A DNA stretch of 64,000 nucleotides. It comes from Chryseobacterium sp. Leaf404. Its GTDB lineage: Bacteria > Bacteroidota > Bacteroidia > Flavobacteriales > Weeksellaceae. Below, in pieces: positions 55,353 to 63,501 of the stretch; position 1 is the stretch's first letter, and every line of letters begins with the position of its first letter. The position numbers and the translations under genes are program-made. The stretch covers positions 352,971-416,970 of the forward strand of contig NZ_LMQM01000011.1 of assembly GCF_001424145.1 (NCBI RefSeq), written 5' to 3'. The notes under the pieces were generated by a model that worked only from the letters and a program-made list of their open reading frames with translations, ran no database searches and was not told the origin of the DNA.

Positions 55353-55765
55353 TTTCTGTTAGGTTTAAATGTTTAAAATAATGAATTTATAAAAACAGTT
55401 TTTAAACATTAAGGATTTTTGATTTGAAAGATGACTAAAGTTCAGATAATTCTGAATTTGGAAAGTCATTTCTTTTCGCACGACTAAAGTAGTTCTTTTT
55501 ACAAAAATTTGAAAATGAAATTCAAATGTTCTGAAAAAGCAAACTCCCCTAGCCCTGATAGTAGCGGCATCCTTTTTTTGTAGCGTACGTAACGAAGTGG
55601 AGATCGCTACAAAAAAAGATACAGCGGATAGCAGGATTAAGCTCCTAAAAAATAATCGGGATTCGAGGTTCGAGATTCGGGATTCGGGATGCGAGATTCG
55701 AGTTTAGAGATTCGGGATTCTACTAATTACTCATTACCAATTACTCATGAATAATTGCCCATAAA
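55353..55765. repeat. Long spacer: CCCTGATAGTAGCGG element and 7-bp tandem array
   Basis: There is no gene in this part of the roughly 630-bp spacer. At 55547-55645 lies a dispersed Flavobacteriia element starting CCCCTAGCCCTGATAGTAGC. It can form a long hairpin, since TTTTTTTGTAGCG and CGCTACAAAAAAA are inverted around a 20-nt loop, and it ends GATAGCAGGATTAAGCTCC. At 55660-55722 nine consecutive 7-bp units follow. Then come repeated words like AATTACTCATTACC. Confidence 0.7.
55660..55722. repeat. Nine-fold 7-bp tandem repeat
   Basis: The units read GATTCGA, GGTTCGA, GATTCGG, GATTCGG, GATGCGA, GATTCGA, GTTTAGA, GATTCGG and GATTCTA without a gap. The number of units could change by slippage. 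Confidence 0.85.
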
Positions 55766-55795
55766 AAAGACCAACCTGTGAAAGATTGGTCAGAT
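55765..55795 (-). terminator. Hairpin with T-run on the minus strand, no gene upstream
   Basis: GACCAA and TTGGTC form a stem; on the minus strand it is followed by TCTTTTTT, so it looks like a terminator for leftward transcription. No leftward gene precedes it, because the dinB gene to the right is on the plus strand. Confidence 0.5.
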
Positions 55796-55919
55796 TCAAA
55801 ATTATCTTTTGTGACAACATTCAGTAGCTGAATTTCTGTTATCAACTTCACAATAACGTGAGGAAATTTATTTTATTTTGTGGGAATTTTACTTATTTTT
55901 TAAAACTTAAAAATCCTAC

Positions 55920-55954
55920 TGACAAACTGTTGTCATAACCTAGACTTACCTTTG
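55920..55954 (+). promoter_or_regulatory. dinB promoter with palindrome TGACAA-N4-TTGTCA
   Basis: The perfect palindrome TGACAA-ACTG-TTGTCA at 55920-55935 precedes the -7 box TACCTTTG at 55947-55954. The palindrome covers the -33 region and looks like a repressor site. The WYL-type regulator gene 0.35 kb downstream of dinB is the nearest candidate regulator. Confidence 0.6.
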
Positions 55955-55985
55955 TTTTAACATTAACAAACAAAACAAATACGTT

Positions 55986-56477
55986 ATGACAACTACAGCA
56001 ACAGCAACGACACAGTTTATCTCATCAGCACAGCTTTTGGAGCACTGGCAGGGACACAGAAACCTGACAAGAAGAGTGATTGAAATGTTTCCTGAGAAGG
56101 AATTATTTGAATTTTCCGTGGGCGGAATGAGACCTTTTGCAAAACTGGCAGTGGAATTAATCAGCATCGCCGGTCCGGCTCTGAAGGGAATCGTGGAAGG
56201 ACAGGTGGAAGCGTTTTCTGAGGAAGCTTTTCAGCCTAAAACCAAGGAAGAAATTTTGGCAAAATGGGATTCTGAGACGGAAGTGATTAATCATTATTTC
56301 AACCAAATTTCTGAGGAAAGATTTCAGGAAACGTTTAATTTATTTGGTCAGTATGAGTTTCCGGTGTATCAGAATATTTTATATTTCATTGATAATGAAG
56401 TTCATCACCGTGGACAAGGATTTGTCTATCTGAGAGCGCTGGGAATTGTGCCGCCGTTTTTCTGGGAAAGATTTTAG
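55986..56477 (+). CDS. DinB family protein
   Basis: This 163-aa, four-helix-bundle protein has the DinB pattern: a first helix with QLLEHWQGHRNLTRRVIEMFPE, a conserved His region and FIDNEVHHRGQGFVYLRALGI near the C-terminus, where the paired His (VHHRGQ) and an N-terminal His would form the metal site. Members include mycothiol- and bacillithiol-dependent transferases and stress-induced proteins. The substrate is unknown. Its promoter carries a palindrome, and the following gene on the other strand encodes a WYL regulator. Confidence 0.85.
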   Translation: MTTTATATTQFISSAQLLEHWQGHRNLTRRVIEMFPEKELFEFSVGGMRPFAKLAVELISIAGPALKGIVEGQVEAFSEEAFQPKTKEEILAKWDSETEVINHYFNQISEERFQETFNLFGQYEFPVYQNILYFIDNEVHHRGQGFVYLRALGIVPPFFWERF

Positions 56478-56826
56478 GCGTCTTTGATGCTTTCTTAGTC
56501 TCCCGCAGATTTTGCAGATAGAGCGGATTTAAAATCTGTGAGTATCTGTGGAATGTGTGGGAGTTTTTTTTGACACATGAGTCACATGAGTTTAAAAATC
56601 GAAGATTTTCGTTTATTATACGTAGAAATCTCTGAAATCTGTGAGATTTTTTTTTGCGCACGGATTACACGGATTTACACAGATGTTTCTGACTAAAATG
56701 CTTGTGAAAGATTTTTTTCTCCCGCGGATTTTGTAGATGGAGGAGATTGATTTTAAAAATCTATGAAGATCTTTGAAATCTGTGAGAGATTTCTAGCGCC
56801 ACGAATGCACGAATGTATCTGTGAAA
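56478..56826. repeat. Spacer with CTCCCGCAGATT and CACGGATTACACGGATT repeats
   Basis: There is no gene. The spacer has words of the frequent Bacteroidota non-coding repeats. CTCCCGCAGATTTTGCAGAT near 56500 is partly inverted as AATCTGTG...GTGGGAG near 56535-56562. GCGCACGGATTACACGGATT occurs near 56655, CTCCCGCGGATTTTGTAGAT near 56720 and CGCCACGAATGCACGAATG near 56795. A short similar segment (CCGTGTAAATCTGTGAGATC) lies at 47290. All are dispersed repeats. Confidence 0.7.
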
Positions 56827-57777
56827 TCAGAGGTTTTTTGAAACTTTTGTGATCAGTTCCTGCATGGTTATCTTGAGGAATTCGGGTTCGATGATTTGGG
56901 CGTAATCGAAAAATGTGATCAGCCAGCGTGGGAATCCTTCGTCAATCCATTCGGTTTCGAAGATCATTTCGGTGCCGTTTTCGGTTTGTTTTTCTTCGGT
57001 CAGGCCGTAATAAATCTTGGAATTGTTCAGGTGCCCGATAATTTTTTTATCTACCAAAAGTCTGACAATGGTTTTATTTCCGTTTGGGCCCTGGCGATAG
57101 TCGTTGATTTGTCCGTATTCCTGCAGATATGGGTTTTGTGTTTTGGTAATGCTTAAAATCCGGTCGATTCTGAACTGCCTGAAATCATTTCTCAAAGTAC
57201 AGTACGCAATCATATACCAATAACTGAATTCAAAAAATACACCTACCACTTCGAGGGTTCTTGTTGAGATTTTGTCGTCAACAGTTTTGTATTCAATTGA
57301 AATCTGCTGTTTTTCTGCAATACTTTCCAGAATTGTCGGAATAATATTTTTTATCGTGTCTTCCTTCTTCGGATTGTAATTGTAAATACCAATCTGATTT
57401 TCAATATTCTGAATTAAGTTTTTATCTGAATTTCTTAAAACGGAACGCACCTTTTCCATGGCGGTCTGATAATGATTTCCCAGACTTTCGTGCGAGAATT
57501 TCTGCATCAGTTTTTCGGCAGTGATAAAACTCAAAACTTCTTCTTTGGTAAACATCACAGGCGGAAGTTTGTAGCCATCCATCAGAGAATAACCGCTCCC
57601 CGCTTCGCCAACGATAGGAATTCCGGCATTTTCCAAGGTTTTCACATCACGGTAAATTGTTCTTACGCTCACTTCAAATTTTTCTGCCAAATCCTGAGCT
57701 CTTACAATCGGTTTTGACTGTAGTTGAGTGAGAATCGCGGTGACGCGGTCGAGTTTTTTGAGGTAATGATCGTTCAT
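56827..57777 (-). CDS. WYL-domain transcriptional regulator (YafY-like)
   Basis: This 316-aa regulator has an N-terminal winged HTH (about 8-65, RVTAILTQLQSKPIVRAQDLAEKFEVSVRTIYRDVKTLENAGIPIVGEAGSGY), a linker, a WYL domain (about 145-225, IEYKTVDD...SYWYMIAYC) and a WCX C-terminal domain. The WYL domain senses a small nucleic-acid-like or other ligand. It lies tail-to-tail with dinB and is the likely reader of the TGACAA-N4-TTGTCA site, as this pairing is common in Bacteroidota. Confidence 0.9.
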   Translation of the reverse strand: MNDHYLKKLDRVTAILTQLQSKPIVRAQDLAEKFEVSVRTIYRDVKTLENAGIPIVGEAGSGYSLMDGYKLPPVMFTKEEVLSFITAEKLMQKFSHESLGNHYQTAMEKVRSVLRNSDKNLIQNIENQIGIYNYNPKKEDTIKNIIPTILESIAEKQQISIEYKTVDDKISTRTLEVVGVFFEFSYWYMIAYCTLRNDFRQFRIDRILSITKTQNPYLQEYGQINDYRQGPNGNKTIVRLLVDKKIIGHLNNSKIYYGLTEEKQTENGTEMIFETEWIDEGFPRWLITFFDYAQIIEPEFLKITMQELITKVSKNL

Positions 57778-57842
57778 TTTGAAATCTTCACAAATTTACT
57801 TTAATCTGAATCAAATTTAAACTTAGAAATGCTGAAATTTTA

Positions 57843-57930
57843 AACCATTAAGATTGGGTTAAGCTGTTAAGTCTTAATTAAGGAAATATCTCAAGATATT
57901 CATTAAGCAGACGGCTTAATTTAGATTTAT
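57843..57930. repeat. TTAAGA-rich repeat
   Basis: AACCATTAAGATTGGGTTAA, GTTAAGTCTTAATTAAGG and TTCATTAAGC resemble the stretch near 1640-1680. It looks like a further copy of the dispersed family, between two leftward genes. Confidence 0.45.
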
Positions 57931-57967
57931 GTAAACCTAACAAAACTTATCAACTGAGATTCTTATT

Positions 57968-58474
57968 TTATTTTCTGCTATTGAATATATTTCGGTATTT
58001 ATAAAATCTGTAAGCCATAAATAATGTACCCAGGCCGCCAATCAAACCAATATAGATCAGAAAGCTTTCTTTCCTCTCATATTCATTTTTACCAATTAGA
58101 ATTTGATCATCTTTTTCAACTTGAATTAAATCAATATTGATATTCTCGGTTTTGTTATTGCTTTTTTGATAATACACTTTAACCCTTTCACCGATTTTTA
58201 TCTTTTTAAGCAAATCATCATATTCTTTTGACATCCTGTAAACTCCTAAATTTTCATCGAGGCCATTTAAAGACAAATAAAAGACATTTGATTTGCGCCC
58301 TTTCCTACCATAATGAATACCTATCCCTTTGTCAGTAATTACATTTTCATAATGAGCATATTTTGTTAAGTCAGGATTCTGTTTTCCATAACCGATGTAA
58401 GCAAGAAAAAAATATAAGATTGACGTTGATGCAAATAAAATTGAATTTAATAAATGTTTAGTTCTTTGATTCAT
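57968..58474 (-). CDS. Two-helix membrane protein of unknown function
   Basis: This 168-aa protein has an N-terminal helix (about 10-28, SILFASTSILYFFLAYIGYG) and a second one near the end (about 138-158, FLIYIGLIGGLGTLFMAYRF). The central soluble part contains basic beta-strands, with KVYYQKSN typical of DUF3592-like proteins. The function is unknown. It lies 89 bp downstream of the ABC exporter gene on the same strand. Confidence 0.65.
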   Translation of the reverse strand: MNQRTKHLLNSILFASTSILYFFLAYIGYGKQNPDLTKYAHYENVITDKGIGIHYGRKGRKSNVFYLSLNGLDENLGVYRMSKEYDDLLKKIKIGERVKVYYQKSNNKTENINIDLIQVEKDDQILIGKNEYERKESFLIYIGLIGGLGTLFMAYRFYKYRNIFNSRK

Positions 58475-58563
58475 CGTGTATTTCAGTTTCGATTTGTGGC
58501 TTAAAATATTTTATGAGAATATTATAAATCATTGCTACATTGCTAAACCGTTACATTGGTACA

Positions 58564-60369
58564 TTAATTTTTGAAAGTATTCATCAGTTTATCCAGATTC
58601 AAACTCCTCGCGGAAGCATCAAAAATCTCACGGTAAGTTCCGTTCATCTGAACCAGTTCGTCATGCGTTCCGCTTTCAACAACGTGTCCTTTTTTCATCA
58701 CATAAATTTTATCTGAATCTAAAATCTGGGAAAGTGAATGTGAAATAATCACCACCGTTCTTCCTTCTTTGATCGCATCTAAAGAATTTTTAATCTGTTC
58801 TGTCGCAATTGCATCGAGACTTGCCGTTGGTTCGTCAAGGAAAATAATCGGCGGATTTTTGAGGAATAGTCTTGCAATCGCAATTCTCTGTTGCTGTCCG
58901 CCTGAAAGTTGGGTGGCGTCATGCTGATATTTTTCAGGTAAATCTAAGATCTGCTCGTGGAGATAGGCTTTTTTGGCGGCTTCTTCAATCTCTTCAAAAC
59001 CGGCATTCATATTTCCGTAGCGGATGTTGTCTTCGATACTACCCTGAAAAATATGGTTTTTCTGTAAAACCAAACCGAGGTCGTTTCTGAGATAAGCGTT
59101 TTCAAAATTATTAAGATCAACCTGATCCAAAATAATTTCGCCGGAATCGGGAAGGTAAAATTTACATAAAAGATTAATGATCGTAGATTTTCCGGCTCCA
59201 CTGAGGCCAACCAATGCCGTGGTTTTCCCGTTTTCGATAATCATTGAAACATTGTGCAACGCCTTTGTACCGTTGGGATAAGTGAAATCGATATTTTTGA
59301 GTTCAAAATTTCCTTTGATTTTATTTTCAACAAAAGTTCCGTTTGGCTCAGTCTCTGCGTCGGCATTTAAAATTTCAAAATATCCTTCTGCATAAATCAT
59401 CGCATCATTCATATCATCATAAATTCTGTGAAGCTGTCTTATAGGCGACGAAACGTTATTAAACAACATGATGTGAAGCATAATCGCTCCCAAAGTCATC
59501 TGCTGATTTAAAACGAGATAAACCGTCAATAAAATAATCAAAACCACCCCAATCTGCTCGATAAATGTTTTCAATCCCTCGTAAATGAAGCTGGTTTTTC
59601 TGGTGTACATCTGGCTTTCCATGAGTTGCATCTGGAGATCATACTGTTTCTTACCTTCAAATTTTTCGCGGACAAAACTTTTGATTACCAAAATGGAATT
59701 GATTAGATTTAAAAGTCCGGAAGTTTTCTGCTCACGCTGATTTCGGAGCTGTCTTCTTACACCGCCCAGTTTTTTCGCCTGCATTGAAGTGACATAAAAA
59801 TAAATCGGGACAATAATTGTGGAAACCAAACCGACATACACATTCTGCATGTACATGATCACCAATGCAATAATGGCATTTGAAAACATCGGCAAAATAT
59901 CGATGAAAAAGTTTTGAACGAGTTTGGTTAAACTCTCAATTCCACGGTCGATTCTGGTCTGAAGCTTTCCTGAAGCGTGGTTTTCATCACTAAAATAGGC
60001 AACCTTGTACGTTAAAATTTTATCGATTGCGGACTGCGCCAAGACCGAACTTACATTGATCCTGATTTTTTCGCCATAAAATTTCTGTCCGAAACTGATA
60101 AAAATATTGGCAATTTCTTTTCCCAAAAGTATCGCAGAAATAATCAGAAGCACATGAATGCCTTCCGACATCGGACTGGGAAGTTTGGTTAATTTCTCGA
60201 CTTCATCAACCGTGTATTTTAAAACGACAGCATTGACCTGAGCTGTTATTGCTCCTAAAAAAGTGAGAAACAAGGTCCCATAAATCATCAGACGGTAAGG
60301 TTTGATAAATGGTTTCAGCTGTCTGTAGATCCCGAAAATACTGAGTGCTCGTGTGAAAGGTTTTGCCAT
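58564..60369 (-). CDS. ABC exporter, fused membrane and ATPase domains
   Basis: This 601-aa half-transporter of the MsbA/lipid-or-drug exporter type has a six-helix membrane domain in residues about 25-320. The ATPase domain carries Walker A at 388-395 (GLSGAGKST), signature LSGGQ at 488-492, Walker B IIFLDE at 508-513, and the switch His in IISHSLSQ. It should act as a homodimer. The substrate cannot be inferred. It lies on the same strand as the neighbouring genes, 81 bp after the hypothetical secreted protein gene. Confidence 0.9.
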   Translation of the reverse strand: MAKPFTRALSIFGIYRQLKPFIKPYRLMIYGTLFLTFLGAITAQVNAVVLKYTVDEVEKLTKLPSPMSEGIHVLLIISAILLGKEIANIFISFGQKFYGEKIRINVSSVLAQSAIDKILTYKVAYFSDENHASGKLQTRIDRGIESLTKLVQNFFIDILPMFSNAIIALVIMYMQNVYVGLVSTIIVPIYFYVTSMQAKKLGGVRRQLRNQREQKTSGLLNLINSILVIKSFVREKFEGKKQYDLQMQLMESQMYTRKTSFIYEGLKTFIEQIGVVLIILLTVYLVLNQQMTLGAIMLHIMLFNNVSSPIRQLHRIYDDMNDAMIYAEGYFEILNADAETEPNGTFVENKIKGNFELKNIDFTYPNGTKALHNVSMIIENGKTTALVGLSGAGKSTIINLLCKFYLPDSGEIILDQVDLNNFENAYLRNDLGLVLQKNHIFQGSIEDNIRYGNMNAGFEEIEEAAKKAYLHEQILDLPEKYQHDATQLSGGQQQRIAIARLFLKNPPIIFLDEPTASLDAIATEQIKNSLDAIKEGRTVVIISHSLSQILDSDKIYVMKKGHVVESGTHDELVQMNGTYREIFDASARSLNLDKLMNTFKN

Positions 60370-60450
60370 GAATTGGTTTTAAATGAAAAACGTACCGTTT
60401 CTGTGAGAAAAGGTACGAATTATTGTAATAATTTAATTTATGGCGAAATA

Positions 60451-61797
60451 TTAAATTTTAGAAAATTCTTCTGCTATTACTTTTAAGTTTTTGTTGTTTG
60501 GAAAATCTTTTCTTACAAGCTGCAGATAATCAAGAATCTCTATTTCATTTTTCATTTTCACCTGTTTGAAAAGAACTTTATAGTATTCCCTGTATCTTAT
60601 TTTAGGCAAATCTGTTTGTAGAATATCTCTGAAATAATCAAAATGATTTGTAAAATCTGCCCTTTGATTCAGTGCAAAAACGTCAATTATTCTCTTTAAA
60701 AAAGCGGTCTGGTAAAAATCCAAATCTTTGTCGTACACAAATTTTTTATTTTTAATGAGGGCATCCAGATAAATCATTTTAGGTCCCATAGCACCGGGAA
60801 ATTCGGCGATAAGATTGTCTATATTCCGTATAAATTCCTGAAACTGCTCTTTGGTTTCAACTTCCTTGGGACTTTTGTTCCAGTCAATCTTAGTCAAATC
60901 AAATCCTGCTTCATGAGTACCAAAATATAGAGGATTTCTTTTGATGAAAGCAACATACTTGCTGTTATCGCTGCCTGCAATACCTGCCACTGGCTGCCCA
61001 AAATAAATTTCACGATAATCGTCAAAAATATCATCACCAGGCTCGCGTTCATCTGTTATTTCAAAATACTCCTTTTCATTCTCACACTTAACTTTGAAAA
61101 CCAATCTGGAATATTTCTTTGAAAAATACAGGCTGTTCTTCTTCCACAGCCCAGCATACTCAAGTATAATTTTTTTTCTAAGGCTTTCTAAATTCTTCTC
61201 ATTACCATAAACGTAATAATCAGAATCTAATTTCAACAGTTGAAAATACAGTTTATCTTCTTTTGACAATTTAGGATTTTGTACAATTTTCTGTATGCTG
61301 TTTGAGAGACTGTCAAAATCGGTTACTGTGAAAATTAACTCGGATCGATCATTTAAGATTTTTCTTAATTCAATTTTTTTTACATCAAAATCATCTTTAT
61401 ATTTTCCGACAACATCTTTCAGGACTATCGTGTAATCATCATCATTATTTGTCACAGCAAATAACCATAACTTAAGAATCTCTTTTTCCTTTTGATTATA
61501 TTCTGAAGCATCTATTATTTCATGCGTAATCTTCTTTCCTTTTGTTTGAAAATTAATCAGACTTTGCAAATAGAACTTATTTTTTGTTTTTCGGATTAAT
61601 CCTTCTGTTTTAATAAATTTAATTGCTTCTTCATAATTTCCTTTTTCTGGATCACATAAACTGATTCCATAATTTAACTGATAAGAATCTTCGGATGAAT
61701 CACAGAAGAAAGGGCTCGTTATGGTCAACTGCCCGTTTAAACATACAGATGTCGCACAGAATATTATAAATAAGAGTTGTCTAACCTTCAAAAACAT
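60451..61797 (-). CDS. Secreted protein of unknown function, 448 aa
   Basis: The protein begins with a signal peptide (MFLKVRQLLFIIFCATSVCLNGQL, cleavage near residue 22). The mature part is charged and helical, with blocks like DYREIYFGQPVAGIAGSDNS and RFDYFRDILQTDLP-like repeats. Two Cys occur near the mature N-terminus (CDSSEDS, SLCDPEKGNYEEA). No family is recognised. Its ATG overlaps the end of the lptB-like gene by 17 bp, so both are translationally coupled and of the same operon. Confidence 0.65.
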   Translation of the reverse strand: MFLKVRQLLFIIFCATSVCLNGQLTITSPFFCDSSEDSYQLNYGISLCDPEKGNYEEAIKFIKTEGLIRKTKNKFYLQSLINFQTKGKKITHEIIDASEYNQKEKEILKLWLFAVTNNDDDYTIVLKDVVGKYKDDFDVKKIELRKILNDRSELIFTVTDFDSLSNSIQKIVQNPKLSKEDKLYFQLLKLDSDYYVYGNEKNLESLRKKIILEYAGLWKKNSLYFSKKYSRLVFKVKCENEKEYFEITDEREPGDDIFDDYREIYFGQPVAGIAGSDNSKYVAFIKRNPLYFGTHEAGFDLTKIDWNKSPKEVETKEQFQEFIRNIDNLIAEFPGAMGPKMIYLDALIKNKKFVYDKDLDFYQTAFLKRIIDVFALNQRADFTNHFDYFRDILQTDLPKIRYREYYKVLFKQVKMKNEIEILDYLQLVRKDFPNNKNLKVIAEEFSKI

Positions 61798-62842
61798 AAG
61801 TCGTCAAATAATGTAACTCAGATTTGCTCGCTGCTTTGGAGTTTGCTTCTGCCTGTTCTAATGAATAGTTTGAATTGATTTCCTTCTTTTGGAAAACGAA
61901 AGCATTGTTGGCGTTTTTATCAACTACCTCATTGAAAATGTGTTGAATATCTGAATTTCCTAATGATGCGAAACTGATATCTTCGAAGCCGTAAAGCAAT
62001 CTTAAATCATCAAACTGAGTAAAATTATCGTTTACAAAACCCTGAAGGTGAGATTTTGAATCGAAATTTCCTGCCCAGATGTTGTAAGCGTATGTTTTCT
62101 TGCTTGGCTTGTCGAAAATACTTTGGTAAACGAAATTTTCTCCTAAATAAGCTTCTCTTACCTGCGGGTCGTTTGCCAGTTCTTCGGGAAGACCTTCTTT
62201 CAGGATCTTTCCTTCGAACATGATATAGGTTTTGTTGGTAATCGCCAAAGTCTGCTGTACGTTGTGATCGGTAATCAGAATTCCGATGTTTTTGTCGGTT
62301 AAGCTTCGTACAATTTTCTGAATATCTTCAACGGCAATCGGGTCTACTCCGGCAAAAGGCTCATCCAAAAGAATAAAGCTCGGGTCGGTCGCGAGACATC
62401 TTGCAATCTCAGTTCTACGTCTTTCACCACCGGAAAGTAAATCTCCACGGTTTTTGCGGACGTGTTGAAGAGAAAACTCTTCAATCAGTTCATCACATTT
62501 GATCTGCTGCTGCTTTTTTGAAAGTTTTGTGAGTTGTAAAACACCCATGATGTTGTCTTCTACAGACAATTTTCTGAAGATGGAAGCTTCCTGAGCCAAA
62601 TATCCGATTCCTTTTTGGGCACGGCGGTACATGGCATCGGTTGTGATTTCCTGTTTATCGAGGAAAATTTTCCCTGAGGTGGGTTTAACCAATCCTACAA
62701 TCATGTAAAATGAAGTGGTTTTTCCGGCACCGTTCGGGCCGAGTAAACCTACAATTTCTCCCTGCTGAACCTGTACAGAAACGCCTTTTACTACTTTTTT
62801 GGGACCGTATTCTTTGATTAAGTTTTCTCCTCGTAAAATCAT
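61781..62842 (-). CDS. lptB: LptB-like ABC ATPase with additional C-terminal domain
   Basis: The first 240 residues are a complete LPS-export ATPase: Walker A GPNGAGKTT (35-43), Q-loop YLAQEAS, signature LSGGERRR (136-143), Walker B FILLDEPFAGVDP (156-168), switch H193 (ITDHNV) and the usual ending AYLGENF. About 110 further residues follow (YAYNIWAGNFDSKSHLQGF, YGFEDISFAS, IFNEVVDKNANNAFVFQKK), which ordinary LptB of about 240 residues lacks and which resemble an Imm22-type immunity domain. There is no start codon in front of the extra part. LptB powers LPS transport to the outer membrane, with the partner genes elsewhere. Confidence 0.88.
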   Translation of the reverse strand: MILRGENLIKEYGPKKVVKGVSVQVQQGEIVGLLGPNGAGKTTSFYMIVGLVKPTSGKIFLDKQEITTDAMYRRAQKGIGYLAQEASIFRKLSVEDNIMGVLQLTKLSKKQQQIKCDELIEEFSLQHVRKNRGDLLSGGERRRTEIARCLATDPSFILLDEPFAGVDPIAVEDIQKIVRSLTDKNIGILITDHNVQQTLAITNKTYIMFEGKILKEGLPEELANDPQVREAYLGENFVYQSIFDKPSKKTYAYNIWAGNFDSKSHLQGFVNDNFTQFDDLRLLYGFEDISFASLGNSDIQHIFNEVVDKNANNAFVFQKKEINSNYSLEQAEANSKAASKSELHYLTTYVFEG

Positions 62843-62999
62843 AAAGGCAAAGATAAAGTTTTTTTGGATTGGAATGACAGTCTGTTCCTCGGGGAAAATA
62901 AATTGACAGGATCAAATCAACGATATTACTATTCGGTATGATTATGAAATGATCCTTTGATTTAAATAGATTATAAATTTCTGCCTAAAAAAATCAATA

Positions 63000-63406
63000 T
63001 CATCGGTTTAGTTTAAAAATTTTTAACGTACCAAACAGTAACAATCCACCAATTATCAGATATAAACCTGATGCTGACAAAACTGCAAAAATCTCATCCT
63101 GAGTGGAATAACTGCTCCATGCCGAAACTCTGTCACTGAAAACACTAAGGTTTCCAAAAAAAGTAAGTATTACAAAAAGAATAACTACAACGGGAATTGC
63201 CAACTTTTTAAAATTCAATTTGTCTGTGGCAAAAAGGATTATGGGTACTAAAATTGTACAAATTACTGAATAAAAAAGCACTTCTGACCAGTAAGAACAA
63301 TTCATGCACGATGAGGAGACCTCATCAGAAAATGAATGGATAGAAAGACAGGAAGTGTGAACAGGAAAACGAAAAAGATAACTGCTGTTGTAAAATAATG
63401 TTTCAT
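63000..63406 (-). pseudogene. Four-helix membrane protein gene with one frameshift
   Basis: The gene starts at ATG 63406 (MKHYFTTAVIFFVFLFTLPVFL, first helix) and stops near residue 30 in its frame. A second frame continues SDEVSSSCMNCSYW..., then three helices (VLFYSVICTILVPIILF, IPVVVILFVILTFFG, GLYLIIGGLLLFG), and ends at 63000. One extra base in the A4 run at 63329-63332 (plus strand) restores one protein of about 135 aa. A -7 box TATTTTTG lies at 63438-63445. A longer reading from 63563 is rejected since it runs through the vgrG end. No function is known. Confidence 0.7.
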
Positions 63407-63437
63407 ACTCATTGCTTAACCGGTTTTTGGGATTTTT

Positions 63438-63445
63438 CAAAAATA
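63438..63445 (-). promoter_or_regulatory. -7 box of the four-helix membrane protein gene
   Basis: TATTTTTG on the minus strand fits TAnnTTTG and lies 31 bp before the ATG at 63406, so the gene does not depend on vgrG transcription. Confidence 0.5.
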
Positions 63446-63501
63446 AACATCGCCTACGAAATACGTATCTTTGCTTATAATTTTGTACTCTTGGTGATTT
63501 T

